From NCBI GenBank assembly GCA_045614605.1, contig JAZLDH010000016.1, positions 1-53,517 of the forward strand: a stretch of 53,517 bases of DNA, read 5' to 3'. The notes below the pieces were generated by a model that was not told the DNA's origin, did not search any database, and saw nothing but the letters and a program-made list of their open reading frames with translations. The DNA comes from Onthomorpha sp937906975. GTDB lineage: Bacteria > Bacteroidota > Bacteroidia > Bacteroidales > P3. Shown here one piece after another: positions 1 to 7,078 of this stretch. How positions within the stretch are numbered: the first letter of the stretch is position 1; each line of letters opens with the position of its first letter. A program made the position numbers and the translations under genes.

Positions 1-7
1 CTAGCCT

Positions 8-69
8 TATATCATATCAAAACAGAAGCTCAAAGCTTCTGTTTTGATATGATATAATCCCCCTTTTTT
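8..69 (+). terminator. Perfect 23-bp inverted repeat with T-tract, probable terminator
   Basis: Positions 8-30 are the exact reverse complement of 34-56, with a 3-nt loop at 31-33. A C-run and six Ts follow at 59-69. Read on the plus strand this is a strong intrinsic terminator for a gene lying left of the window. It sits just outside the 40-bp direct repeats at 74-150, so I infer it may be the terminator of the last gene of an insertion element whose end is in this window. Confidence 0.6.
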
Positions 70-73
70 AATC

Positions 74-150
74 AATATCATGAATTTTGACCATTAGAGC
101 AATTTTGACTAAAAATATCATGAATTTTGACCATTAGGCCGATTTGACTA
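74..150. repeat. Two 40-bp-spaced direct repeats, possible IS21-type terminal repeats
   Basis: The 24-nt string at 74-97 recurs exactly at 114-137, and the following bases (98-110 and 138-150) are also similar, so the repeat unit is 40 bp. On the minus strand each unit reads TTAGTCAAA...TAATGGTCAAAATTC. Tandem TGGTCAA-type repeats near an element end are characteristic of IS21-family transposons (family knowledge). No transposase is visible because the body would lie left of position 1, so the assignment is an inference. The repeats replace the expected continuation of the leucine-rich-repeat gene at 78-347. Confidence 0.4.
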
Positions 151-347
151 ACTATATAATTTGTATTGGTGCTTTCTTCTAATACGCTTTGTGGGATAGA
201 TATTGAATCTACATTTGCTTGACAAGAAATAATCTTTACTTCGCTTTCTGAAATTGTTTGATATGTCAATCCATCTTTTGTAAAGGTTGTTTGTGCGCTT
301 ACAGTTGATAGTAGAAATGTAAACAATACCAAAAATATTCTTTTCAT
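78..347 (-). pseudogene. Truncated BspA-like leucine-rich-repeat secreted protein
   Basis: The 89-residue product starts with a signal peptide (MKRIFLVLFTFLLSTVSAQ). It continues with a stretch typical of the N-terminus of BspA-type surface leucine-rich-repeat proteins: FTKDGLTYQTIS, then a VDSISIPQSV segment and NYIVSQIG. Such proteins normally go on with many 23-residue repeats (SIGxxAFxxC). Here the similarity stops after QIG, near position 138. The remaining 19 codons come from the 40-bp direct repeats and end at a stop in the second copy. I read this as a surface-protein gene interrupted by a mobile-element end. No promoter is obvious between it and the terminator at 362-398. Confidence 0.55.
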
Positions 348-361
348 AATTATTAATTTTA

Positions 362-398
362 AATAAAAAATCCCAAAAGTTTCAAAAACTTTTGGGAT
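362..398 (-). terminator. Intrinsic terminator of the OmpA-like gene
   Basis: A perfect 13-bp stem (370-382 with 386-398) with a 3-nt loop is followed on the minus strand by a T-rich tract (362-369). It lies 36 bp past the stop codon of the OmpA-family gene at 434-1642. Confidence 0.85.
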
Positions 399-433
399 TG
401 AAATATAGATTTTATCTATTTTTTCTACAATTA

Positions 434-1642
434 TTATCTAACAACTGCAACTCTGTTCATATAAGGACGTCCTTTGAATGGTTGTTCAGTGTCTCCCTTA
501 TATTCAACTTTTAATTTGTTAGAATCAACTCCTAAGTCGATTAAAGCATTGTAAACAGCTTCTGCTCTTCTCTTAGATAATTCCATGTTGTATTCAGCGC
601 TACCAGTTTGTTCATCAGCATAACCAGTGATTGTGAATACTCTGTTCTTTGCAGATGTTTTTATTGCTTCAGCTAAGAACTTAATGTTTTCCATATTTCT
701 GTCTGTAACCTTGCTACTTTCGATTGTGAAGTAGATAGATAATGATTGACCAGAAGTAAGTGTGAATGTTTCTTTTATTCTTTTAGCTTCTGCTAATGCT
801 TGTTCTTTTGCTTTTCTTTCTTTTTCAACTTGGTTTTTCAAGTTGTTGTTGTCGTTGTTTCTTGCTTCAGCATCTTTACGTGATGCAGCTAAGTCTTGTT
901 CCAAAGAAGAGATTTTCTTTTTGTAAGGAGTGTAATCTACAACTTTAAATTCTCTTTCTGTTGGGATACGGTAAGAAAGACCAGCCATCAATTCGTAGTT
1001 TATACCAAAGTTACTTTCATTTTGGTTAACGTTGTTAAACTCGTCTTTTGTGATAAAGCTACTTAAATCTACGTGTGCATACAATGCATCGCAAATTCTA
1101 AATCTGTTTGACAAACCAACTGTTGCTGCAAATTCGTCATTCCAGTTGTCATCACTTTCTATATCATCAGGACGATTTTGTACTTGAGATTCAGCCCAAC
1201 CAAAACCTCCTATCAAAACTGCGTTATAGAATCTTGCTGGTTTGTAACCACAGAACCAGTTTGTAAGGTTTACCATAACGTCAGTGTGTAAGTAGTGATA
1301 AGTACTGTTTGAAAAATCGTTTCCTTCTGTACCATCATTTAATCCAAAACCTTGGAAAGCAAGTCTTGCTCCGAAAACAGGAGTTACCCATTTTCCAATA
1401 GAAACTTGGAATGCAGGCATGATTTCGTTTCCAATGTTTTCAAACAATGATATAGATTCACCTAAACGTGCAGTGTGGTCTACGTGGAATGCTTGTACAC
1501 CACCAAGAACAGAAAATTCCCAGTTGTCAACAAGAGCGTTTGTTTCGAAACCGCTGTGTCTAACTACTTTCTCTTCTTTTTCTTGTCCGATAGCAGTAAA
1601 TGACATCGCAAAAACTGCTAAACATAATAATACTTTTTTCAT
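434..1642 (-). CDS. OmpA-family outer membrane protein (beta-barrel plus OmpA peptidoglycan-binding domain)
   Basis: This 402-aa protein has a signal peptide (residues 1-19, ending AIGQ). An N-terminal part of roughly 200 residues looks like an eight-stranded beta-barrel with alternating aromatic strands. A charged coiled-coil linker follows (about 245-290, SSLEQDLAASRKDAEARN...). The C-terminal OmpA domain (about 295-402) contains the family segments ITGYADEQTGSAEYNMELS, KRRAEAVYNAL and a final NRVAVV. Such proteins anchor the outer membrane to peptidoglycan, and in Bacteroidetes they are often abundant. It is monocistronic: a consensus promoter with a leader of about 55 nt lies upstream and a strong terminator downstream. 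The exact subfamily (P. gingivalis Omp40/41-like or other) cannot be fixed by eye. Confidence 0.88.
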   Translation of the reverse strand: MKKVLLCLAVFAMSFTAIGQEKEEKVVRHSGFETNALVDNWEFSVLGGVQAFHVDHTARLGESISLFENIGNEIMPAFQVSIGKWVTPVFGARLAFQGFGLNDGTEGNDFSNSTYHYLHTDVMVNLTNWFCGYKPARFYNAVLIGGFGWAESQVQNRPDDIESDDNWNDEFAATVGLSNRFRICDALYAHVDLSSFITKDEFNNVNQNESNFGINYELMAGLSYRIPTEREFKVVDYTPYKKKISSLEQDLAASRKDAEARNNDNNNLKNQVEKERKAKEQALAEAKRIKETFTLTSGQSLSIYFTIESSKVTDRNMENIKFLAEAIKTSAKNRVFTITGYADEQTGSAEYNMELSKRRAEAVYNALIDLGVDSNKLKVEYKGDTEQPFKGRPYMNRVAVVR

Positions 1643-1702
1643 TAACGTTAATTTTTATTTTACTTTTAATTCTTATATACTATTATTCAATAAAAAAGTT
1701 CT

Positions 1703-1735
1703 GCAAAAGTACAGTTTTTTTTTGTACCTAACAAC
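1703..1735 (-). promoter_or_regulatory. Bacteroidetes-type promoter of the OmpA-like gene
   Basis: On the minus strand the -7 box TACTTTTGC (1703-1711) is preceded, across a 20-nt spacer, by a TTG-containing -33 element (GTTG, 1732-1735). The spacing matches the Bacteroidetes sigma-ABfr consensus. It predicts a leader of about 50-55 nt. Confidence 0.75.
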
Positions 1736-1760
1736 TTTTTTACTATTTTTCTAAGAGATA

Positions 1761-2279
1761 CTATTCCTTATCTATCCAACTCGCATACATTGGATAAGAA
1801 CTTGAGATTCTTTTTACTGTTCCTTCAAGCCTTTCAGCATCTATTTCTTTTACCTTTTTAGCAGGGCAACCAGCATAAATAGAACCACTTTCGCAATGTG
1901 TACCTTCCAAAACAACAGCACCTGCTGCAATGATACAATTGCTTTCCACAACACAAGAATCCATGACAATTGCACCCATTCCAATAAGAACATTATCCTT
2001 TATCGTACAACCGTGAACAATAGCATTATGAGCAATACTCACATCGTTTCCAATCACAGTAGGATCTGTCTTATAAGTACAATGAACAATTGCACCATCT
2101 TGCACATTCACCCTATCTCCAATTCTAATTGAGTGAACATCGCCTCTAATCACAGCATTAAACCACACAGAGCAGTCTTTTCCCATCACAACATCGCCAA
2201 CAACAGTTGCATTGTCGGCAAGAAAAATATTTTCTCCAAACTGAGGGCCTATTCCATTTACTTTTTTAATTAAAGCCAT
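1761..2279 (-). CDS. Gamma-carbonic-anhydrase-family hexapeptide-repeat protein
   Basis: The 172-aa product is a left-handed beta-helix protein with repeated hexapeptides (for example VVGDVVMGKDCSVW and GMGAIVMDSCVV). It has the gamma-class carbonic anhydrase hallmarks: N41, R45-G46-D47 (VIRGDV), Q60-D61, and the three histidines that would bind zinc (H66 in IVHC, H84 and H89 in SIAHNAIVHG). The family hydrates CO2, although many bacterial members (YrdA/PaaY-like) are weakly active or act as CoA thioesterases. The length is normal. It starts 15 nt after the manA stop and is probably cotranscribed with it. No metabolic link to mannose phosphate is evident. Confidence 0.85.
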   Translation of the reverse strand: MALIKKVNGIGPQFGENIFLADNATVVGDVVMGKDCSVWFNAVIRGDVHSIRIGDRVNVQDGAIVHCTYKTDPTVIGNDVSIAHNAIVHGCTIKDNVLIGMGAIVMDSCVVESNCIIAAGAVVLEGTHCESGSIYAGCPAKKVKEIDAERLEGTVKRISSSYPMYASWIDKE

Positions 2280-2294
2280 TTCTTTATAATTTTT

Positions 2295-3278
2295 TTATAC
2301 AATAAACACTTCTAAAATTTCCATTAAACCTTTTGGAATGATGTTTGCCTCTTGACAAATAGCAGGAAGAAGAATTACTTCTGCGGCCTTTATTGGCACT
2401 TTATGTCCTAAAGCCTCCACATATCCCTCACCGCTTGTACAAAACAAAACAACAAAACTATCCAAAGCCGAATAATCCTTTTTAAGTCCCACATTAATAC
2501 TAATAAGATTAGTAGTGAAGAAAGGAGTTGTAAGCAAATTAGAAGTTTTATTCAAGGAATAATCATAGCCCGACTTAGCATGAGGAGTCCTACCTAAGTC
2601 CAAAACATTCAAAGCCTCTTCAATATGAAGTTTTCTACCCTTTCCATTTTCATCAACCTTATTCCAATCAAATAAACGATAAGTCGTATCAGAACTTTGT
2701 TGAATTTCTGCAACCAAAGAGTTCTTACCAATAGCGTGAACTCTACCAGCAGGAATAAAAAACAAATCACCCTTTTCAGCCTTATCACAATTCAAACACT
2801 CGGCAATAGTTCCGTCCTTTGTCTTGTTGATTACATCAGCCTTTGTCATCTTTCGATTCCAACCGCTGTAAATTACCGCCTCGCTATCATTATCCATAAC
2901 ATACCACATCTCAGTTTTTCCGTTAGGATAACCATTGTTTTGAGCAAAATCATCATCTGGGTGCACCTGAACCGAAAGATTATCTTGAGCATCTATGATT
3001 TTAAAAAGCAAAGGAAAGTAATCACCAAACTCCTTGTAGTTTTCCTCGCCCAAAAGCTCATCAGCATACATTTCTATAAGTTCAGGCAAAGTGCATTCTG
3101 TCAAAAAACCATTCTCAACAACAGTTTCCTGACCCTCAATAGAGGAAAGCACCCACAATTCCCCACAATTAGGAAGCGGAGAATAATCAACGCCCAACAA
3201 ATCTCTTATTTTATTTCCTCCCCAAGGCTTATTCTTAAATAAAGGAAGGAATTTTAGTGGATATAAACCTTGTTCCAT
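2295..3278 (-). CDS. manA: Mannose-6-phosphate isomerase, class I
   Basis: The 327-aa protein interconverts fructose-6-phosphate and mannose-6-phosphate, supplying GDP-mannose and related sugars. Visible family motifs are KNKPWGG at the N-terminus, SVQVHPDD (H106), KTEMWYVMD (E123) and FIPAGRVHAIG (H181), which provide the cupin zinc ligands. These are followed by IQQSSDTTYRLFDW. The length fits the short Bacteroidetes/Firmicutes class I form. Its -7 box (3294-3302 on the minus strand) sits about 16 nt from the start codon, so the leader is very short. The same 56-bp gap carries the divergent promoter of the ABC permease. Confidence 0.93.
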   Translation of the reverse strand: MEQGLYPLKFLPLFKNKPWGGNKIRDLLGVDYSPLPNCGELWVLSSIEGQETVVENGFLTECTLPELIEMYADELLGEENYKEFGDYFPLLFKIIDAQDNLSVQVHPDDDFAQNNGYPNGKTEMWYVMDNDSEAVIYSGWNRKMTKADVINKTKDGTIAECLNCDKAEKGDLFFIPAGRVHAIGKNSLVAEIQQSSDTTYRLFDWNKVDENGKGRKLHIEEALNVLDLGRTPHAKSGYDYSLNKTSNLLTTPFFTTNLISINVGLKKDYSALDSFVVLFCTSGEGYVEALGHKVPIKAAEVILLPAICQEANIIPKGLMEILEVFIV

Positions 3279-3293
3279 ACATTTAAAATTTGT

Positions 3294-3302
3294 GCAAATA
3301 TA
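3294..3302 (-). promoter_or_regulatory. -7 box of manA
   Basis: The minus strand reads TATATTTGC, a perfect TAnnTTTGC. The predicted transcription start lies about 10 nt or less from the manA start codon at 3278. Confidence 0.65.
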
Positions 3303-3322
3303 CGTATTCTATTTAAAAGTAT

Positions 3323-3331
3323 TACCTTTGC
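3323..3331 (+). promoter_or_regulatory. -7 box abutting the ABC permease start codon (leaderless candidate)
   Basis: TACCTTTGC is followed by only AAT before the ATG at 3335. A -7 box this close would put the transcription start at or next to the start codon. The same TAnnTTTGCAATATG arrangement occurs at 14932-14946. Confidence 0.65.
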
Positions 3332-3334
3332 AAT

Positions 3335-4558
3335 ATGAATTTTGAATACTTTGTAGCAAAAAAACTATTAAAACAAAAAAGCAAATCCTTTTCTAAACCA
3401 ATAGTAGGAATAGCAACAGCAGGCATAGCCCTATCGATAGCAGTGATGTTGGTATCGATAGGAGTACTACAAGGATTCAAAAATGAAATAAAAGAAAAAA
3501 TAACAGGCTTTACCTCACACCTACACATAATACCATTTACCATAAATCCAACCTCCTCCGACAATGTTTTCCATCTCTCAGAACAAGAAATAGCAAACCT
3601 AAACAAAGAAGAAAACAACATAGAAACAATAAGCCCATACGTTTTAATGGGAGGAGCAATCAAAACCAAAACAGACTTTCACGGAGTAGCACTAAAAGGA
3701 ATAGACAGTAAATTCAACTTTGATTTTTTCAAACAAAACCTCAAATCAGGCAATATTCCCGACTACACAAAAGCCGAAAATAAAAATCAAATCCTAATAT
3801 CGCAAACAATAGCCAATAAACTAAACATAAAAATTGGCGACAAAATAAAAATATACTTTTACATCAATCAAAACTACAAAGTGAGACCATTCACCGTAGA
3901 AGGAATATACGAAACAGGATTAGGAGATTACGACAACAAATTCATAGTTTGCAACGCCAATGTATTACAAAAACTACTCTCTTGGCAACAAAACCAATAC
4001 AGTGGCTACGAAGTAAAACTAAAAGACTTTACAAACCTTGACCAATCCTCACAAAACATCTATCATTCCATATCACAAGACAAAGACATTCAAACCATAG
4101 AAGAAATGGAACCGAGCCTCTTTGCATGGCTCAACCTCTTAGATTCCAATGTCATTCTAATATTAGTTGTAATGACTTTTATCGCAATCATAACCTCGTG
4201 TTCAACACTACTAATAATGATATTTGAACAAACAAAGCACATAGGAATATTCAAAAGCCTTGGAGCAACCACCAAATCCATTACAAAAATCTACCTATAC
4301 AAATCCCTATACATACTAACCAAAGCAATGTTAATAGGAAACGCCTTTGCACTAACACTAATGTACCTACAACAAAAATATAAATTCATAAAACTTGACC
4401 AAGAAAGCTACTATCTTGATAGCGTTCCAATAGAATTTTCCCCAACTGCCCTAATCATAGTAAACCTTTCAAGCATAGCAATATGTATGCTAACACTAAT
4501 AATTCCAGCACGAAATATTAGTAAAATCAACCCAATGGAAAATATAAAATTTGAATAA
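3335..4558 (+). CDS. ABC transporter permease, LolC/LolE (FtsX-like) family
   Basis: The 407-aa protein has the MacB/LolCE layout. One transmembrane helix lies near residues 22-45 (PIVGIATAGIALSIAVMLV), followed by a large periplasmic domain of about 225 residues. Three more helices lie near 273-295, 318-343 and 370-392. The C-terminal NPMENIKFE resembles the usual FtsX-family ending (NPxExIR). LolCDE-type permeases release lipoproteins from the inner membrane toward the outer membrane. No ATPase partner (lolD) is adjacent, so it must be encoded elsewhere. It appears monocistronic and possibly leaderless. A macrolide-export-like FtsX transporter is the main alternative. Confidence 0.85.
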   Translation: MNFEYFVAKKLLKQKSKSFSKPIVGIATAGIALSIAVMLVSIGVLQGFKNEIKEKITGFTSHLHIIPFTINPTSSDNVFHLSEQEIANLNKEENNIETISPYVLMGGAIKTKTDFHGVALKGIDSKFNFDFFKQNLKSGNIPDYTKAENKNQILISQTIANKLNIKIGDKIKIYFYINQNYKVRPFTVEGIYETGLGDYDNKFIVCNANVLQKLLSWQQNQYSGYEVKLKDFTNLDQSSQNIYHSISQDKDIQTIEEMEPSLFAWLNLLDSNVILILVVMTFIAIITSCSTLLIMIFEQTKHIGIFKSLGATTKSITKIYLYKSLYILTKAMLIGNAFALTLMYLQQKYKFIKLDQESYYLDSVPIEFSPTALIIVNLSSIAICMLTLIIPARNISKINPMENIKFE

Positions 4559-4579
4559 ATCTATAATTTATTCTTTTAC

Positions 4580-4639
4580 CTACTCATTTAATTGCCAAAT
4601 TTTAGCAGTGCCGTCCCATGATGCAGAGAGTATTTTGAG
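4580..4639 (-). pseudogene. Relic of a WD40-repeat protein C-terminus (copy 1)
   Basis: Read on the minus strand these bases encode KILSASWDGTAKIWQLNE followed by TAG. This is a textbook WD40 repeat (SxSWDxTAKIWxL) at a protein C-terminus. Upstream of it on the minus strand the frame quickly becomes low-complexity with no further WD40 signal, so only the last repeat survives. A more decayed copy lies at 6204-6245, on the other side of the ATPase gene. Confidence 0.65.
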
Positions 4640-4735
4640 AAAGAAAAAAATAAAAAGCATTATTATAACCTGAGAAAGTTACGCTTTTTTTTCAACTTTC
4701 GCAGATTATCGCCACTTTTTTCTAAAAAGAATTAC

Positions 4736-4744
4736 TATATTTGC
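4736..4744 (+). promoter_or_regulatory. -7 box of the split ATPase gene
   Basis: A perfect TATATTTGC lies 25 bp before the ATG at 4770, implying a leader of about 20 nt. The gene therefore has its own promoter despite the frameshift. Confidence 0.6.
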
Positions 4745-4769
4745 ACTGTGAATATAGCGACATAATCAA

Positions 4770-6190
4770 ATGGGACATCTAATTATCGGCAGAAAAAAAG
4801 AACTTGCGCAGATTGAACAATATTACAACTCTGGCAAGGCTGAATTTATAGCAGTATATGGCAGAAGACGCGTAGGGAAAACTTATCTTATTAGACAATA
4901 TTTCAAAAATCAGTTCACTTTTGATATGACAGGGGTTATTGAAGGAAGCAAGTCCGAACAAATAGCAACATTTCATATAGCCTTAAAAACTTATGGCTAC
5001 AAAGGAAAGAAAAATCAAACATGGATTGATGCCTTTTTCGCACTTCGTCAATTGCTTGAAACAAAAATCAAATCAGGTAAGCGATGTGTTATTTTTATTG
5101 ACGAGCTACCTTGTCTTGATACACCGAAAGCAGGATTTGTAAACGCACTTGGACATTTTTGGAACAGTTGGGCAAATTGGCAATCTGAGATTATGTTGAT
5201 TGTTTGTGGCTCTGCGACATCGTGGATGGTTAGAAATATAATTGATAACCATGGAGGGCTTCACGATCGTATTACTCATGAAATACATTTACATCCATTT
5301 ACCCTTAAAGAAACGGAAGATTATTTTCTAAGTAATGGTTTTGCATGGAATCGTCTTAGTATTATTCAAGCATATATGGCGATTGGCGGAGTACCTTATT
5401 ATATGAGTTTATTTGAGAAAACAGATAGTCCCGCAACATGTATAGATAGATTATTTTTTAGGGAAAATGCTGAACTCAAAAAAGAATATCGCAGATTATT
5501 TTCTTCACTCTTTAAAAACCCTCAGCCATATATAGAGATTATATCTTTACTTGCTAAGAACCCAAAAGGATTAACAAGAGAAGAAATGTGTAAAAAATTA
5601 GACGTTTCAAACAATGGTAAATTGGGCGACATGCTTACTGATCTTTTATATTGTGATTTTTTACGAAAGTACAACACAAGAGAAAAAAAATAAAAACAAA
5701 CTCTGCGATTTACCAATTAGTAGATTTTTATACTATTTTTTACAATACCTTTGCTTTAAAAAACATCGTAGAGGAGCATTTTTGGACTCGAAATATCAAT
5801 ACTTCCGAAGTTACTGCTTGGTATGGAATTGCATTTGAACGTATTTGCAAAGCTCATATTCCACAAATTAAGACTGCCTTAGGAATTGCAAGCGTGTCAA
5901 CAGAGTTTTATTCATGGAAAACAAAGAAAATTGAAAATGGAGCTCAGATTGATATTATAATTGATAGAGCAGACAATATTATAAACCTATGTGAGGTTAA
6001 GTATAGCGAAGACTTATATAGTCTTGACAAAGAAGAATTTCTTAAAATTCAAAATCGCATTAGAGCTTTCAAAGAAGCCACAGAAACAAAAAGCAGTATA
6101 ATTCCTACGATGATAACGACTTTTGGAATGAAAGCAGGCATGTATAGCGACCAAATCATAGCAAAACTTGATATGGACGCTTTATTTTAA
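4770..6190 (+). pseudogene. ATPase_2/DUF234 ATP-binding protein with C-terminal nuclease-like domain, split by a -1 frameshift
   Basis: The zero frame (4770-5693) gives 307 residues of an AAA-like ATPase of the archaeal ATPase_2 type. It shows Walker A GRRRVGKT (31-38), Walker B VIFIDELP (near 110) and a sensor-like VCGSATSW (near 150). A winged-helix region (KNPKGLTREEMCKKL) precedes the stop at 5691. The frame ending at 6190 continues the family exactly: IYQLVDFYTIFYNTF, EEHFWTRNIST, WYGIAFERICKAHIPQIK, then QIDIIIDR...CEVKYS. The last elements are the D and ExK residues of a PD-(D/E)XK nuclease fold in the DUF234 tail. A -1 slip in the A8 run (5683-5690) would restore a protein of 473 aa, which is normal family length. 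This could be a decayed gene, phase variation or programmed slippage. Biochemical function is unknown; family members are often accessory and recurrent in Bacteroidetes. Confidence 0.85.
5682..5693 (+). other. Slippery A8 run and in-frame stop at the frameshift
   Basis: The sequence GAAAAAAAATAA reads gaa-aaa-aaa-taa in the zero frame and contains the -1 slippery heptamer A-AAA-AAA directly before the stop. Reading continues without interruption in the -1 frame from codon ATA at 5690 to 6190. No obvious strong pseudoknot follows within view. Confidence 0.7.
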
Positions 6191-6203
6191 ATTACCTCTT
6201 TGA

Positions 6204-6245
6204 TTACTCTAATAATTGCTAAATCTTAGCAGTGCAATCCCTCAT
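6204..6245 (-). pseudogene. Decayed relic of a WD40-repeat C-terminus (copy 2)
   Basis: On the minus strand the bases read RDCTAKI, then TAG, then QLLE and TAA. Compared with copy 1 (SWDGTAKIWQLNE) the WD40 tryptophan codon TGG has become TAG. The two copies match at about 30 of 37 aligned bases (4581-4617 against 6205-6241). The copy has no open frame. It shows that related WD40 genes once flanked or occupied this islet. Confidence 0.55.
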
Positions 6246-6380
6246 TAAGAGGAACAACTACGCCATTTTCATTTGTTAGAGTATGCTTTTCATATTCTAC
6301 AAAAGCCAAAAGAAAAAATAAAATCAATTATAGGAATAAATTTTCTTCATATCAGTAAGTATTTGGCTATAATAAAGAAA

Positions 6381-6423
6381 CTAAAAAAAGCGTGTCCTAT
6401 TGTAACATTTTTGCTTTTTTTAG
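6381..6423 (+). terminator. Hairpin with T7 tract before the DUF6078 gene
   Basis: An 11-bp perfect stem (CTAAAAAAAGC at 6381-6391 with 6413-6423) surrounds a 21-nt loop, and the right arm contains seven Ts. It lies between the ATPase remnant and the DUF6078 gene. It may terminate transcription of the former or attenuate the latter. The stem is A/T-rich and weak. Confidence 0.4.
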
Positions 6424-6464
6424 TGTCATTGAGTAAATGGAAATATTAAACAAATAATTATTAT

Positions 6465-6896
6465 ATGGAAGTAAAGGATATTGATTTTTCTACTAAGCCT
6501 AAGGCTTATAAATTGTGCTTTAACGATAATTGTTCGTTTGTGGAGAAGTGTTTAAGGCATATTGCAGTTGCGAAATTAGAGGAATGTAGTGATTTATTGC
6601 AAGTGGTTAATCATGCAAAGTTTAATGATAAAAATTGCAAATACTTTGTTGATTGCAAGAAAGTCCGCATTGCATACGGCATGAAGAAGGCTTTTGAAAA
6701 TATTCTCGTGAGTGATGTAGAGAAAATAAGGAATGAGTTAATCCAACTCTTTGGTCAAACGGGATTTTACCGCAGAAGAAATGCTAAAAAACCGCTATCC
6801 CCTGAGGAACAAGTGCAGATTGAGAACATATTTGCGAAGTTTGGTTACACGATAACCTTTGATGAAATTATTGAAACAACGTTTTGGAAAGACTAA
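6465..6896 (+). CDS. DUF6078-family small cysteine-rich protein
   Basis: The 143-aa product lacks a signal peptide. It resembles the Bacteroidales family DUF6078: an N-terminal CFNDNCSFVEKCLRHIA cysteine cluster (C18, C23, C29), later cysteines at C41, C58 and C64, a central KVRIAYGMKKAFENI, then FYRRRNAKKPLSPEEQ. The cysteine spacing suggests metal binding (inference). The function of the family is unknown to me. It is common in gut Bacteroidetes as a stand-alone gene, which fits its position here in an accessory islet. No consensus -7 box was found upstream. Confidence 0.7.
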   Translation: MEVKDIDFSTKPKAYKLCFNDNCSFVEKCLRHIAVAKLEECSDLLQVVNHAKFNDKNCKYFVDCKKVRIAYGMKKAFENILVSDVEKIRNELIQLFGQTGFYRRRNAKKPLSPEEQVQIENIFAKFGYTITFDEIIETTFWKD

Positions 6897-6912
6897 GTCT
6901 TAGTTTCAAATT

Positions 6913-6973
6913 ATTATTTCTTTGAGAAAATAGATTTTTCCTTAGAGAAAATGGATTTTCTCAAAGAAATAAT
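6913..6973. repeat. 19-bp inverted repeat between DUF6078 and kor genes
   Basis: Positions 6913-6931 (ATTATTTCTTTGAGAAAAT) are the exact reverse complement of 6955-6973, enclosing a 23-nt loop that itself contains CCTTAGAG. It may act as a bidirectional terminator for the convergent DUF6078 and korAB genes. It belongs to the recurring CTTTGA/CTTAG hairpin theme seen elsewhere in this window. Confidence 0.6.
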
Positions 6974-7012
6974 GGAATGAAAATGGCGTTTTAAGATAGC
7001 AAATTCTATAAA

Positions 7013-7047
7013 TAAAAAAAACATGCAGGCTTTTAAAAACCTGCATG
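7013..7047 (-). terminator. Terminator of the korAB operon
   Basis: An 8-bp stem (CATGCAGG at 7022-7029 with 7040-7047), extended by T-A pairs around the loop, is followed on the minus strand by a run of Ts (7013-7020). It lies 31 bp past the korB stop. Confidence 0.75.
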
Positions 7048-7078
7048 CACTCGTGGGCTTAAGCAAAAAACGCTCAAA

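Noticed and set aside
1..4. TAG at 2-4 as the stop codon of an istB-like gene
   Set aside because: Only one base precedes it, so no frame can be tested; kept only as part of the IS21 hypothesis.
2697..3242. 181-aa plus-strand open frame across manA
   Set aside because: It lies wholly antisense to the well-supported manA gene and has no family motifs or promoter; A/T-rich Bacteroidetes coding DNA often leaves such shadows.
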